A DNA stretch of 38,849 bases from Anaerolineae bacterium (GCA_022820125.1 JAJEGA010000096.1:1-38849); one strand, 5' to 3'. Shown: positions 1 to 9,131, counted from the first letter of the stretch. Notes: generated by a model from the sequence alone, not told the origin. Translations and numbers: made by a program.

Positions 1-29
1 CAGCGTCGACATCATCCTTTAGCGAAAAT

Positions 30-97
30 TGTAGGGGCGATTCTGTGAATCGCCCGCCGGAGATTATCAAGTGGGCGAGCCAAGGCTCGCCCCTACA
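30..97. repeat. Double-hairpin intergenic repeat, copy 1
   Basis: The element begins TGTAGGGGCG and ends CGCCCCTACA, so its ends are inverted repeats of each other. Inside are two separate hairpins, GGGCGATTC/GAATCGCCC and GGGCGAGCC/GGCTCGCCC, separated by about 17 bases. It lies upstream of the CPBP protease gene. Two further full copies and one half copy occur in this window, always between genes. Confidence 0.85.
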
Positions 98-225
98 GAT
101 GCTTGAATGATGATGTTTTCTATATTCAACCGAAATGGATACACTTCCATGCTTGCTCGCGCGGATATTGAAGCGCGCCCCCACCTCCTATAAACTGTAA
201 CGATATTGCGCTGGCTGATGCCACT

Positions 226-1077
226 ATGATTCTGAACCTGCCGAGCCTGGTTTACGCCATTGGTCTGATATTGGCGGCAAACTATGATCTGCGCGCCAAA
301 AACGGAAGCGCGTTCACAACGATGCTGAGCCTGGGTCTCACGCGCTTTGACCGGCTTTGGGAGGCGGTCGGCAAGCTGCTTACAATGTTCAGCCCGCTGG
401 ACCAACCGAAGTTCGACCAAGGCAACCTCGCGCACCGCGCGGCCGCTCTGCTCGTGATGGCGCAAATGGCATGGAGCGTCCGGCAGTTGCTCTTGCAACG
501 CGGCGAATCCGATCAGCCCTTTTTCGCTGCAGGCTTGAGCGGCATCCTCTTGAACCTGCTTATGGCGGCGATCGTCTACCTTGGGCTGTCATTGCTGGGC
601 ACGGGCTGGCGAATTCGGCGCGACCTGGATAGCGTGTTGCGGCGCCTCGGCTTGCGCGTTCCCAGGCGCCAAGACTGGCTCGCCGGGCTGGCGTCTGGCT
701 TGCTGATTTATGGATGCGTGACCCTGGTCGCCAGTCTACTGCCGTCATCGGCAGGCGATCAGTCGAGCGCGCGCCTGCTTTTTGACATCGTGAAGCGCTC
801 GTTGCCAGCGGCGCTGCTCGTCGCTATCCTCTCTGGAGTGGGCGAAGAGATCTTCTTTCGCGGCGCTTTGCAACCGGTGTTTGGGATCTTCGCCTCATCC
901 TTGCTTTTCACCCTGGTTCACGCGCACTACGGCTTATCCCCCGAATTGCTAATTCTATTCTTTGTTTCGCTCGGCTTTGGATTGGCGCGCGAGCGATTCA
1001 GCACAACGGCAGCCATCATTTGTCACGCGACCTACAACTTCGCGCCTTTTCTCATCTATCGTCTGATGCCGGCATAA
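226..1077 (+). CDS. CPBP family intramembrane metalloprotease
   Basis: This 283-residue protein is strongly hydrophobic, with several predicted membrane helices. It carries the three CPBP (Abi/CaaX-processing-like) motifs in the C-terminal half: EExxxR at E207-E208...R212, FxxxH at F228-H232, and HxxxN at H267-N271. These residues form the metal and catalytic site in the Rce1/CPBP family, which cleaves peptide bonds within the membrane. In bacteria the substrates are usually unknown; some members are linked to bacteriocin immunity or to prenyl-protein-like processing. The ATG at 226 is used; no strong ribosome-binding site precedes it. The gene lies alone, 22 bases upstream of the rlmN reading frame on the same strand, so co-transcription is possible. 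The family call is firm; the substrate cannot be inferred from the context. Confidence 0.85.
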   Translation: MILNLPSLVYAIGLILAANYDLRAKNGSAFTTMLSLGLTRFDRLWEAVGKLLTMFSPLDQPKFDQGNLAHRAAALLVMAQMAWSVRQLLLQRGESDQPFFAAGLSGILLNLLMAAIVYLGLSLLGTGWRIRRDLDSVLRRLGLRVPRRQDWLAGLASGLLIYGCVTLVASLLPSSAGDQSSARLLFDIVKRSLPAALLVAILSGVGEEIFFRGALQPVFGIFASSLLFTLVHAHYGLSPELLILFFVSLGFGLARERFSTTAAIICHATYNFAPFLIYRLMPA

Positions 1078-1099
1078 TCAAAGAAAGATTGACCAAACC

Positions 1100-1213
1100 A
1101 TGACGATGGTGAACCTTTACGAATTAAGCCGCGGCGAGCTAGACCAATTCGTCATCGGTCTCGGCGAGAAGCGCTACCGAGCGCAGCAAATCTGGGAGTG
1201 GATGTATCGGTAG
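1100..1213 (+). pseudogene. rlmN: N-terminal fragment of rlmN, ended by an in-frame TAG
   Basis: From ATG 1100 the frame encodes 37 residues that match the start of RlmN/Cfr-like methyltransferases (an ELSRGELDQF-like segment, then RYRAQQIWEWMYR). It then meets TAG at 1211-1213. The next codons (CGA GTG GAT...) continue the family pattern in the same frame, where relatives have a residue such as Lys or Gln between Tyr-Arg and Arg-Val. A single C-to-T or A-to-T change of CAG or AAG would create the TAG. TAG is used as a genuine stop elsewhere in the window (for example at the end of rpe), so readthrough is not the default expectation. Either the gene is damaged, translation restarts downstream, or this is a sequence error. 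Confidence 0.75.
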
Positions 1214-1216
1214 CGA

Positions 1217-2149
1217 GTGGATTGCTTTGAGGCAATGTCCAATTTGCCCGCTGCAACAATCGCGAAATTGAATGAGGCGGCCACGCTTGGCAGGCTGGAA
1301 TTGGTCGCCCGGCAGCACAGCCGCGACAACACGGAAAAGCGCCTGTACCGACTTGGCGACGGGCAGCTCATTGAGTCCGTTTTGATGCCCTATGCCGATG
1401 AGCGCATAACCGCCTGTATCTCGTCTCAGGCGGGCTGCGCGATGGGATGCGTCTTCTGCGCCAGTGGGCAAATGGGTTTCGGGCGCAGCTTGACCGCGAG
1501 TGAAATCTTTGAACAGGCGATGAACTTCGCGCGCGAACTGGCGGGGCGCGGGCAGCGCTTGAGCAATATCGTCTTTATGGGTATGGGCGAGCCCTTTCAC
1601 AATTATGACGCGTCGCTCGACGCCCTGCGTCAGATAATGACGCGCTTGCGGATTGGGGCGCGGCACATCACCATTAGCACCGTTGGGCTGGCGCCGCAGA
1701 TACGCCGCTTTGCCGATGAAGGTTTGCAGGTGAATCTGGCCGTTAGCCTGCACAAGACCAACGATGCGCAGCGCTCGGCTTTGATGCCGGTTAATAAGCG
1801 CTGGGGCTTAGGCGAGTTGATGGACGCCTGCCGCTATTACGTGGCGCGGACGAATCGGCGCGTCACTTTTGAATGGGCGGCGATCGCCGGCGAAAACGAT
1901 ACCGAAGAAGAAGCCCATCGCCTGGGGGCGCTGCTTTCGAGCCTGCTCTGCCAGGTCAACATCATCCCCTTGAATCCTACCGGGGGCTACGGCGGCGCCC
2001 CGGCGGATCAGGCGCGAATCGAGCGCTTTTCGCATGTCCTGCGCGCTTACGGCATCAGCAGCACCGTCCGCGTCCGCCGCGGCATCGACATCGACGCCGG
2101 CTGCGGGCAACTGATTACGACAGTAACGCAGAACAGTCAGGCGCCCTGA
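1217..2149 (+). CDS. rlmN: 23S rRNA (adenine-C2)-methyltransferase RlmN, open frame downstream of an internal stop
   Basis: RlmN is a radical-SAM enzyme that methylates C2 of adenine 2503 in 23S rRNA, and of A37 in some tRNAs. The 310-residue open frame contains the radical-SAM CxxxCxxC cluster motif (C74, C78, C81), a GMGEPFHNYD-like motif, and a C-terminal GIDIDAGCGQL segment holding the cysteine that forms the methyl-carrying intermediate. The intact gene would start at ATG 1100 and be about 350 residues. The first 37 codons are separated from this frame by TAG 1211-1213. GTG 1217 is only the first usable downstream start and lacks a convincing ribosome-binding site. Such a protein would miss the small N-terminal domain used for RNA binding. 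The gene identity is firm, but the functional state is uncertain. Confidence 0.85.
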   Translation: MDCFEAMSNLPAATIAKLNEAATLGRLELVARQHSRDNTEKRLYRLGDGQLIESVLMPYADERITACISSQAGCAMGCVFCASGQMGFGRSLTASEIFEQAMNFARELAGRGQRLSNIVFMGMGEPFHNYDASLDALRQIMTRLRIGARHITISTVGLAPQIRRFADEGLQVNLAVSLHKTNDAQRSALMPVNKRWGLGELMDACRYYVARTNRRVTFEWAAIAGENDTEEEAHRLGALLSSLLCQVNIIPLNPTGGYGGAPADQARIERFSHVLRAYGISSTVRVRRGIDIDAGCGQLITTVTQNSQAP

Positions 2150-2273
2150 ATCAGTTGGCGGCCGGCAAGCTCGCGCGCCAAAACGCAATCGTTCAAACAG
2201 CTCAGTTGCCACAGCGACGGCTAAACAGTAATATCATGACGGTGAAGTTCAGCGAAAGTTGGCGGACGAAGTG

Positions 2274-2963
2274 ATGAGTAAATCCATCAAGATTGCGCCA
2301 TCAATTTTAGCGGCGGACTTTGGCTGTTTGGCTGAGCAAGTGATATGCGCGCAAGAGGCTGGCGCCGATCTGATTCATATCGATGTGATGGATGGGCGTT
2401 TCGTGCCCAATATCACCATGGGTCCGGCGGTGGTAGAGGCGGTGGCGAAGGTCGCTGACATCCCGCTGGATGTGCACCTGATGATCGTCGAGCCCGACAG
2501 ATTCGTGGAGCAATTCGCCGAATGCGGCGTCGATTCAATCTCGGTGCATGTCGAAGCTTGCGCCCATCTGCATCGCGTGCTCGATCAGATTAGATCGGCC
2601 GGCTGTCGCGCGGGCGTTGCGCTCAATCCACACACGCCGGCGATTGCGCTGGGCGAAGTGCTGGGCTGCATTAACTTGATAAACGTCATGACCGTGAACC
2701 CCGGATTCGGCGGTCAGCGCTTCATAAGCGGCATGACCCGAAAACTGCGCCAATTGCGCGCGCTGGTTGCAGCGAGCGGCAAAGACATCGAGATTGAAGT
2801 CGACGGCGGCATAAATGGCGACACGATTTCGACAGCGCTTGGCGCCGGCGCCACAATCGCAATCGCTGGCACCTGCATTTTTCAGCACGAGAAGGGAATC
2901 GCCGCCGGCATCGACGAGTTGCGCCGCGCGGCCGCGCAGGCTGGCGCCAATGGCGAAAGCTAG
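2274..2963 (+). CDS. rpe: Ribulose-phosphate 3-epimerase
   Basis: This 229-residue TIM-barrel enzyme interconverts ribulose-5-phosphate and xylulose-5-phosphate in the pentose phosphate pathway. The family metal and catalytic residues are visible: H35 and D37 in the HIDVMDG motif, H68 in DVHLMI, and D177 in EVDGGI. The NPGFGGQRF phosphate-loop region is also present (about 142-150). ATG 2274 gives the typical N-terminus ahead of IAPSILAADF; an in-frame TTG at 2259 would add five residues and is less likely. The 3' end overlaps the start of the next gene by 14 bases, which suggests translational coupling with the fatty-acid-kinase-like gene. Confidence 0.95.
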   Translation: MSKSIKIAPSILAADFGCLAEQVICAQEAGADLIHIDVMDGRFVPNITMGPAVVEAVAKVADIPLDVHLMIVEPDRFVEQFAECGVDSISVHVEACAHLHRVLDQIRSAGCRAGVALNPHTPAIALGEVLGCINLINVMTVNPGFGGQRFISGMTRKLRQLRALVAASGKDIEIEVDGGINGDTISTALGAGATIAIAGTCIFQHEKGIAAGIDELRRAAAQAGANGES

Positions 2964-4575
2964 TATTGGCGGCCAAGCGCTCAAAAGCCTGTTCCGCGCC
3001 GGCGGCGAAAACCTGGCGCAGAACCTTGAGCTCATCAATCAGCTCAATGTATTCCCGGCGCCCGATGGCGACACCGGCACAAATATGTATCATACGCTCC
3101 AGCGCGCCTATCGCGAAATTGAGACCATTAAAAGCGATGATGTCAGCCATGTTGCCGAGCGTTTCGCTTATGGAGCGCTAATGGGCGCGCGCGGCAACAG
3201 CGGCACGATCCTCTCGCAGCTGCTCAAAGGGTTCGCCTGTGGCTTGGCCGACGCAGCGACCTTGACCACCGAGCGATTGGCTGCGGCTTGCGCGGCCGCG
3301 GTTGAGCGAGGATACGCGTCCGTCTCGGAACCAACCGAAGGCACTATCCTGACGGTGGCGCGCGAAGCAAGCGAGGCTTTGCGGCGCAGCGACAGCGCGA
3401 CTGAATCGCTCAGTGACATGCTGAAAACGTTGATCGACGCCGCGCGCGTTTCGCTGTCAAATACGCCAGATCTGCTGCCGCTGCTGCGGGACGCGGGCGT
3501 CGTTGACGCCGGCGGGATGGGATTGCTCTGTTTCCTCGAGGGCATGCTTACCGGTCGCTCGCGGCCTCCGGCGCTTTCAGATCAACCAGCCATTCCCTTG
3601 GCGTCTCTTGCCGATCAAGCAGGATCATTTGGTTACGATGTCCAGTTTCTGATGATTGGCGCGGAGCTCAATGTTGATGAAGCCCGCCGCGATCTGGAGA
3701 AATTGGGCTGGTCCGTGATTGTTGTGGGCGATGGCGAGAAAATCAAAGTCCATATCCATGTTGACAACCCGGCGATTCCCCTTGATTACGCGATACAGGC
3801 GGGCGCGGCGCTTGACGACATCGTCGTTGAAAACATGGATCTTCAGTATCATCTGCGCGAGTTAAGCGCGCGGTCAAGGCAAGTTGTGCGCGACATGAAA
3901 ACGCCAGACGTTGCAGTCCTTGCCGTCGTGGAGGGCGATGGCTTTAGCGCTGTATTCCAGGACTTGAACTGCAGCGCCATCATCCCGGGCGGCGCGGGCC
4001 GCAATCCGTCAACAGAAGATTTTGTCGCCAAGATCAAGCAGGCGCCCTCCGAGCGGGTGATCATCTTACCCAACGATCGCAATATTGCGCTTGCGGCGCA
4101 GCAGGCGGCCGACCTTGTTGACAGCAGACAGGCGCATGTCGTCGCGACGGAAACCGTCCTTCAAGGCATCGGCGCGATGTTAGCCTACGGCGATGCGTTG
4201 GATGCCGGCGCAGACATTGAGACGATGGCTTCCCAAATGCGCGCGGCCGGCGGCGCGATTCGCTCGATTGAGATTACACGCGCCTCGCGCGCGACCCGTT
4301 TACGCGGACTGGAAATCAAACAGAACGACTTTATCGCCCTGCTTGATGGCATGATCTGCGCCGCTTCGCCTGATCTGAAGCGCGTCGTCCTGGATGCATT
4401 TACCGAGTTGAACCCGTCTGACCTTGAGCTGGCGACGGTCTATTTTGGCGCGGACCTAACCGAACGGGAATCAGATCAATTGATTCGATGTTTAACAATG
4501 TCTATTAAGGGATTAGAATTCGAGTCTGTCTATGGTGGTCAATCGCTGTATCCACTCTTGATAAGCGTTGAATAA
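2950..4575 (+). CDS. fakA: FakA-like fatty acid kinase, DhaL/DAK2 domain protein (YloV family)
   Basis: In Firmicutes FakA phosphorylates fatty acids that are bound to a DegV/FakB carrier protein, feeding exogenous fatty acids into phospholipid synthesis. The 541-residue protein has the N-terminal DhaL kinase domain with NVFPAPDGDTGTNM (metal-binding aspartates near 39-41), GARGNSGTILSQ (about 79-90), EPTEGTILTVARE and VVDAGGMGLL (about 183-192). The C-terminal domain ends in YGGQSLYPLLISVE, as in FakA. ATG 2950 gives the family-typical N-terminus; the frame stays open further upstream but only within rpe. Its stop overlaps the next ATG (TAATG), and two DegV genes follow directly, which is the expected kinase-carrier pairing. 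The role in Chloroflexota is inferred by homology. Confidence 0.9.
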   Translation: MAKASIGGQALKSLFRAGGENLAQNLELINQLNVFPAPDGDTGTNMYHTLQRAYREIETIKSDDVSHVAERFAYGALMGARGNSGTILSQLLKGFACGLADAATLTTERLAAACAAAVERGYASVSEPTEGTILTVAREASEALRRSDSATESLSDMLKTLIDAARVSLSNTPDLLPLLRDAGVVDAGGMGLLCFLEGMLTGRSRPPALSDQPAIPLASLADQAGSFGYDVQFLMIGAELNVDEARRDLEKLGWSVIVVGDGEKIKVHIHVDNPAIPLDYAIQAGAALDDIVVENMDLQYHLRELSARSRQVVRDMKTPDVAVLAVVEGDGFSAVFQDLNCSAIIPGGAGRNPSTEDFVAKIKQAPSERVIILPNDRNIALAAQQAADLVDSRQAHVVATETVLQGIGAMLAYGDALDAGADIETMASQMRAAGGAIRSIEITRASRATRLRGLEIKQNDFIALLDGMICAASPDLKRVVLDAFTELNPSDLELATVYFGADLTERESDQLIRCLTMSIKGLEFESVYGGQSLYPLLISVE

Positions 4576-5450
4576 TGCCGAAAATCCATATCGTTACCGA
4601 TAGCGGCGCGCGCTTTTCCAACCCGCGCCTGGTGCGTCACTTCCCCGTAACCATTCTGCCGAACGTTATTGAAATCGCGGGAAAGCGATATCTCGAGGGC
4701 ATCGACATTGATACCGACGACGCCTTTAGACTAATGGCCCAACAAGCGAGCCCGCCCCTTGTCGAGCCGCCTTCAGAGAATGACTACGCCGAGCTGTACG
4801 CGCGTCTGTCGCATTTCTGCGATGCGATCATCTCGGTGCACCCATCGCGCGAGCTTTCGCCCAGCTGGCGAAACGGGAGGCTGGCGGCGCAGCAGGTGAG
4901 CGGCGACTGTGAAATTGCCGTGGTCGATTCGCAGAGCCTTTGCGCCGGGCAAGGCATGCTCATCCGCGTGGCGGGGCGCGCGGCTAATGAACAGAATACC
5001 ACTGAAGATGTTATTCAAGCGGTGCGACAAGCGGTAAATCGCATTTATTCCGTATACTGTGTGGACAATGTGAACTTTTTGCGCGCCAACGGCATCATGA
5101 AACCTTCCCACGCCTTACTGTCGACGCATCTGGGGATCAAACCCTTTGTCAGCCTGGAAGACGGCAACATCATTGTGATTGAGAAAGTGCGCACGCGCGG
5201 CGAGGTCATCGAAAGACTGGTCGAGTTTCTGGTCGAATTCACCGAGCTGGAAGACGCGGTCGTGCTGCAAGATCAGAAACATATCACAGAAGAGACGCGA
5301 CTGATGCAAGACCGGCTGGCGCTCGAATTTCCCGGTCAGCACTTCCCCTTCACCATGTACAGCCCCACGATGGCGAGTTACCTCGGCACCGAAGCGACCG
5401 GCGTCGCCGTGCTGGAAAAAGCGGTGGACGACTTCGACTATGACTTCTAG
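4575..5450 (+). CDS. DegV family protein, atypical FakB-like fatty-acid-binding partner
   Basis: This 291-residue protein has the DegV fold markers: IVTDSGARFS at the start, VVDSQSLCAGQG in the middle, and GIKPFVSLEDG followed by a T/R-rich strand. DegV/FakB proteins hold an acyl chain and present its carboxylate to FakA. This copy departs from the usual pattern at the carboxylate-binding loops. The TSxPSP-type loop reads VEPPSEND (about 63-70), and the SSKLSGT loop reads PSRELSPSWRNG (about 90-101). It may therefore bind a different ligand, or play an accessory role. It starts with ATG in TAATG overlap with fakA and overlaps the next DegV gene by 11 bases, so all three are probably translated together. 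Confidence 0.85.
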   Translation: MPKIHIVTDSGARFSNPRLVRHFPVTILPNVIEIAGKRYLEGIDIDTDDAFRLMAQQASPPLVEPPSENDYAELYARLSHFCDAIISVHPSRELSPSWRNGRLAAQQVSGDCEIAVVDSQSLCAGQGMLIRVAGRAANEQNTTEDVIQAVRQAVNRIYSVYCVDNVNFLRANGIMKPSHALLSTHLGIKPFVSLEDGNIIVIEKVRTRGEVIERLVEFLVEFTELEDAVVLQDQKHITEETRLMQDRLALEFPGQHFPFTMYSPTMASYLGTEATGVAVLEKAVDDFDYDF

Positions 5451-6297
5451 CCGAATACGGGTCGCCGCCGATAGCGTCTGCGATTTGCCAGCTGAACAAA
5501 TACAATCGCTGGGCCTGCGCATTATCCCGACTTATGTCAATATCGGCAGCCAAAGCATTCCGGATGACGGTATTTCACTGGATCGTGAACGGTTCTACCG
5601 TGAGCTGCCTGCCATGCGAAGCCTGCCCACGACCGCAGCGCCCTCCCCCGGCGATGCCGAAGCCTTCTATCGCAGCATACTGGACGAGGGCGCGGAGCAC
5701 ATCCTGTCCATCCATGTGCCAGCAAAGCTTAGCGGCACGCTGAACGCCATGCGATTGGGCGCGCAAGCCGTCGGCGAGCAGCGCGTCACCCTGGTGGACA
5801 GCTTGCAGCTGACTTTCGGCATCGGTTTCCAGGTGTGGGCTGCGGCTGAATTGGCGGCGCGCGGCGCCACGCTGGATGACATATTGGACGCTATCGAGCG
5901 CGTTCGACAGCACACGCGGGTGTACGCCATTATTGACACGATGGAATACCTCCGCCGCAGTGGGCGCGTCAATGCGCTGGTGGCGAACATCGGCAGCCTG
6001 CTCAAGATCAAACCCATCGTGCGCGTGGAAGATGGCGAAGTCTCGTCAATCGCGCGCCTGCGAACCTGGTCGCGCGCCGAGCAAAGCCTGCGCGCGCTAA
6101 CGCGAGAACAGGCGCCATTGGAGCGGCTGGCTATATTGCATATTGCCAACCGAACCGGCGCGGAGAAATTTCTCGAAGGCATTCATGATATCGCGCCATC
6201 TGATACACTAATCATCGAAACAACGCCGACCTTGGGCGCGCATATCGGACAGGGCTCGGTCGGCGTAGCGACATTAAACGCGAACTGGAGATCATAA
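5440..6297 (+). CDS. DegV family protein, canonical FakB-like fatty-acid-binding protein
   Basis: The 285-residue protein shows the canonical DegV features: AADSVCDLP at about 9-17, TTAAPSPGD at 64-72 and SIHVPAKLSGT at 90-100, which form the fatty-acid carboxylate pocket. VDSLQLTFGIG, MEYLRRSGRV and LLKIKPIVRVEDGEV follow. It is the second of two DegV genes behind the FakA-like kinase and is the better candidate for the acyl carrier that the kinase phosphorylates. The start ATG lies inside the 3' end of the previous gene. Only three bases separate its stop from the recG start. Confidence 0.9.
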   Translation: MTSSRIRVAADSVCDLPAEQIQSLGLRIIPTYVNIGSQSIPDDGISLDRERFYRELPAMRSLPTTAAPSPGDAEAFYRSILDEGAEHILSIHVPAKLSGTLNAMRLGAQAVGEQRVTLVDSLQLTFGIGFQVWAAAELAARGATLDDILDAIERVRQHTRVYAIIDTMEYLRRSGRVNALVANIGSLLKIKPIVRVEDGEVSSIARLRTWSRAEQSLRALTREQAPLERLAILHIANRTGAEKFLEGIHDIAPSDTLIIETTPTLGAHIGQGSVGVATLNANWRS

Positions 6298-6300
6298 TTC

Positions 6301-8982
6301 ATGCCATCCGCCCTGGAAACGATGGTGAAAATCTTGAAGCTCGAACGCGATCAAGGGGGCAAGAATACCGCGGTCGTCGGCGGCTTGGCCGCGTTTGCTT
6401 CATCTTGGCAGCCGCAAGCGAGGGAACAAGCCCGCCGGGCGGAGCAGCACATTTTGATCGATGAAATCGTCGACGCCTTGACCGCGTACGATTCCTTGCC
6501 CGATGCAAACGAGCGTATCGTAAAGATCAGTTATCTGCTGGATCGGGCGACGAACCGCAAGCCCGCGCCCAAAAAATACCGCGATCGCATTCCAGACTGG
6601 CAAGTGAAGCTGCCGCAGCGAGAGGAGCGGGCTCAAGCGCCTGAACGGCGTCGGCCGCGGCCTGAGCCTACCGATCGCCGAGGGGGAAATGCGCCACGAT
6701 CGCGCGGCAACAGGCGCTCCTATGCCTACGACAGCGCCACCTATGACGAAGATTACACTGGCGGGCCGAGCATGACGCGCCTGGATTTGGCCGCGATGCC
6801 GCGTCTGGCGCGCCCTCCCCGCTCTCCCCGCCCCCAGCTTGAACCTGACGATATAACACGTTTGCAGCATGAGTTGGATGCGCCAACGACCGCTGTAAAG
6901 GGCATCGGCAAGAAGTTTGGCGAATTGCTTCGGCAAATGGAAATCCGCACCATTCGCGACCTGCTCTTCAGCTTGCCGCGCGATTATCGTGATTACACCG
7001 CGCTGTCGGCAATCAAGGATGTGACGGAAAACGAACCAGCGACCGTAATCGCCACAGTCAAAGGGACAAGAGTCGCATCAAGCCGAGGCGGTAAAGACCT
7101 GGTTGTGATTGTCTCCGATGGCACGGGCGCCATGTCAGCGCGCTTCTTCCGTCAGGAGTTTCTGGCGGCCAAACTCCAGCCCGGCGTACAAATCGTCCTT
7201 AGCGGCAAAGTTACGTATTTCCGCGACATGAAGCAAATGGCCAACCCCGAATGGGAAGAGCTGGACCGCGAAAATCTGCATACCATCGGCATCGTGCCGG
7301 TTTATCGCATGACGAAAGGACTGCGGCCGCGGTTGTTCCGACGCATCATCAAAACGCTGATCGACGAATGGGCGGAGAAGATTCCGGATCCGCTGCCGCC
7401 AGCGCTGCTGGAGCGGTCGGAATTGGCGGATCTCGGCTGGGCGCTGCGCCAGGCGCATTTTCCTGAAAGCTGGGATCATCGAGATCACGCGCATAAACGG
7501 CTCGCCTTTGATGAGCTGCTGAACTTGCAGCTGGCTCTGCTCGCAAATCGGCGCGAATGGCAATCCCTGCCTGGACCTCGCCTTGACATAAGCGACGACT
7601 TGATCAAGAACATCGTCGGCGACATGTTTCCTTATGAACTGACCGGCGCGCAGCAGAACGCCATTGCGGAAATCCAACGCGATGTCTCGAGCGCAGTGCC
7701 GATGAACCGTTTGCTTCAGGGCGACGTGGGCTGTGGCAAGACCGCCGTCGCCATGGTCGCGCTGGCGATGGCATTGCATAACGGTAAACAGGCGACCATC
7801 ATGGCGCCGACCAGCATCCTGGCAGAACAGCATTATCGCGCGGTCAGCGAAGCCTTCAAACGCATGCCGGGGGACCGCCAGCCAGTTGTGGCGCTCTTGA
7901 CAGGCGCCGTGAGCGCGCCCGATCGCGAGTCAATTTATCGTGGCAGCGCCGACGGCTCAATTGACATCCTCGTCGGCACGCATGCGCTCATCCAGGCCGG
8001 GCTGGCTTTTCATAACCTTGCTATCGCCGTTATCGACGAACAGCAGCGTTTCGGCGTCGATCAACGGGCGGCTCTCCGCGGCAAAGGCGAGAACCCGCAT
8101 CTGCTGTTTATGAGCGCGACGCCATATCCACGCACGATGGCCTTGACGCTCTACGCCGATTTGGACATCACGCTGATCACTGAGAAACCGCCCGGTCGTC
8201 AGGAAATCATCACCAAGATTATCGATCCGGTGGCGCGCGAACGTCTCTATGGATTCATTGCCGGGCAGCTGGAGCGTGGCGGGCAGGCTTTCTTCATTCA
8301 TCCCTTGGTGGAAGAGTCAGAGTCGCTGGAGACCGCCGACGCCATTGGCGCGCACAAGCGCTTGTCACAGGTGTTCCACCGGCATCGTGTCTGCCTGCTG
8401 CACGGCCGAATGAGCGCGGCGGAGAAAGACGAGTTGATGACTGACTTCGCCAAAAGCCGCTATGACGTCATGGTAACAACCTCGGTGGCAGAGGTCGGGG
8501 TCGATATACCCAACGCGAACATCATCGTGATTGAAGGCGCCAATCGTTTCGGCTTAGCGCAGTTGCACCAATTTCGCGGGCGAGTCGGCCGCGGCAAAGC
8601 GCAGTCCCACTGCTTTCTGATTGCAGACCCAGCCGCCACGGTCGACCTGGACAGAATTGGCGATCTGCGGGCGGGCCTCATTAGCGGCGAAGAACTAAAC
8701 CTGGCTGAGCAGCGACTGGCCGCGATTGAGGCTTCCAATGATGGCTTTCATTTGGCGGAGGTCGATCTGCAGCTGCGCGGCGCGGGCGACTTGCTCGGCC
8801 GCCGGCAGAGCGGACGCAGCAACCTGCAATTGATTCAGCAGAATTACGCTGAACTGGCCGCGCTTTCGCAACGAGAAGCGCGCGCGCTCTTTGAAGAAGA
8901 CCCCGCCCTGACGCTGCCCGAGCACCGCCTGTTGGCTGAGACTGTCCGCAGCATCTACGCCGACCCGGGCGACATCAGTTGA
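6301..8982 (+). CDS. recG: ATP-dependent DNA helicase RecG with an N-terminal extension
   Basis: RecG remodels stalled replication forks and Holliday junctions. The 893-residue protein is longer than the usual 680-700. The first ~195 residues form an extension: a helical segment, then an Arg/Pro/Gly-rich stretch at about 100-175. The wedge domain begins at AVKGIGKKFGELL (about 198). Helicase motifs are present: Walker A GDVGCGKT at 474-481, DEQQRFGV at 579-586 (most relatives have DEQH), MSATPYPRT, and QLHQFRGRVGRG at 754-765, with a normal C-terminus. Extended RecG proteins are known from Chloroflexota and some other phyla. ATG 6301 begins three bases after the DegV stop. Association of recG with FakA genes is also seen in Firmicutes. 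Confidence 0.95.
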   Translation: MPSALETMVKILKLERDQGGKNTAVVGGLAAFASSWQPQAREQARRAEQHILIDEIVDALTAYDSLPDANERIVKISYLLDRATNRKPAPKKYRDRIPDWQVKLPQREERAQAPERRRPRPEPTDRRGGNAPRSRGNRRSYAYDSATYDEDYTGGPSMTRLDLAAMPRLARPPRSPRPQLEPDDITRLQHELDAPTTAVKGIGKKFGELLRQMEIRTIRDLLFSLPRDYRDYTALSAIKDVTENEPATVIATVKGTRVASSRGGKDLVVIVSDGTGAMSARFFRQEFLAAKLQPGVQIVLSGKVTYFRDMKQMANPEWEELDRENLHTIGIVPVYRMTKGLRPRLFRRIIKTLIDEWAEKIPDPLPPALLERSELADLGWALRQAHFPESWDHRDHAHKRLAFDELLNLQLALLANRREWQSLPGPRLDISDDLIKNIVGDMFPYELTGAQQNAIAEIQRDVSSAVPMNRLLQGDVGCGKTAVAMVALAMALHNGKQATIMAPTSILAEQHYRAVSEAFKRMPGDRQPVVALLTGAVSAPDRESIYRGSADGSIDILVGTHALIQAGLAFHNLAIAVIDEQQRFGVDQRAALRGKGENPHLLFMSATPYPRTMALTLYADLDITLITEKPPGRQEIITKIIDPVARERLYGFIAGQLERGGQAFFIHPLVEESESLETADAIGAHKRLSQVFHRHRVCLLHGRMSAAEKDELMTDFAKSRYDVMVTTSVAEVGVDIPNANIIVIEGANRFGLAQLHQFRGRVGRGKAQSHCFLIADPAATVDLDRIGDLRAGLISGEELNLAEQRLAAIEASNDGFHLAEVDLQLRGAGDLLGRRQSGRSNLQLIQQNYAELAALSQREARALFEEDPALTLPEHRLLAETVRSIYADPGDIS

Positions 8983-9131
8983 GCAGGATCGCCGCGCAAC
9001 CACTTCATTACTGCCGGCATTAAGCCCGGGCGCCAGTGGCGCGCCGCCGCCACGTTACGCGCGACTCGACTAAGCATACACTGCAGCCTGCCCGCGATAC
9101 GCTTCGCCTTAGGAATCTGCTAAGGAATTCG

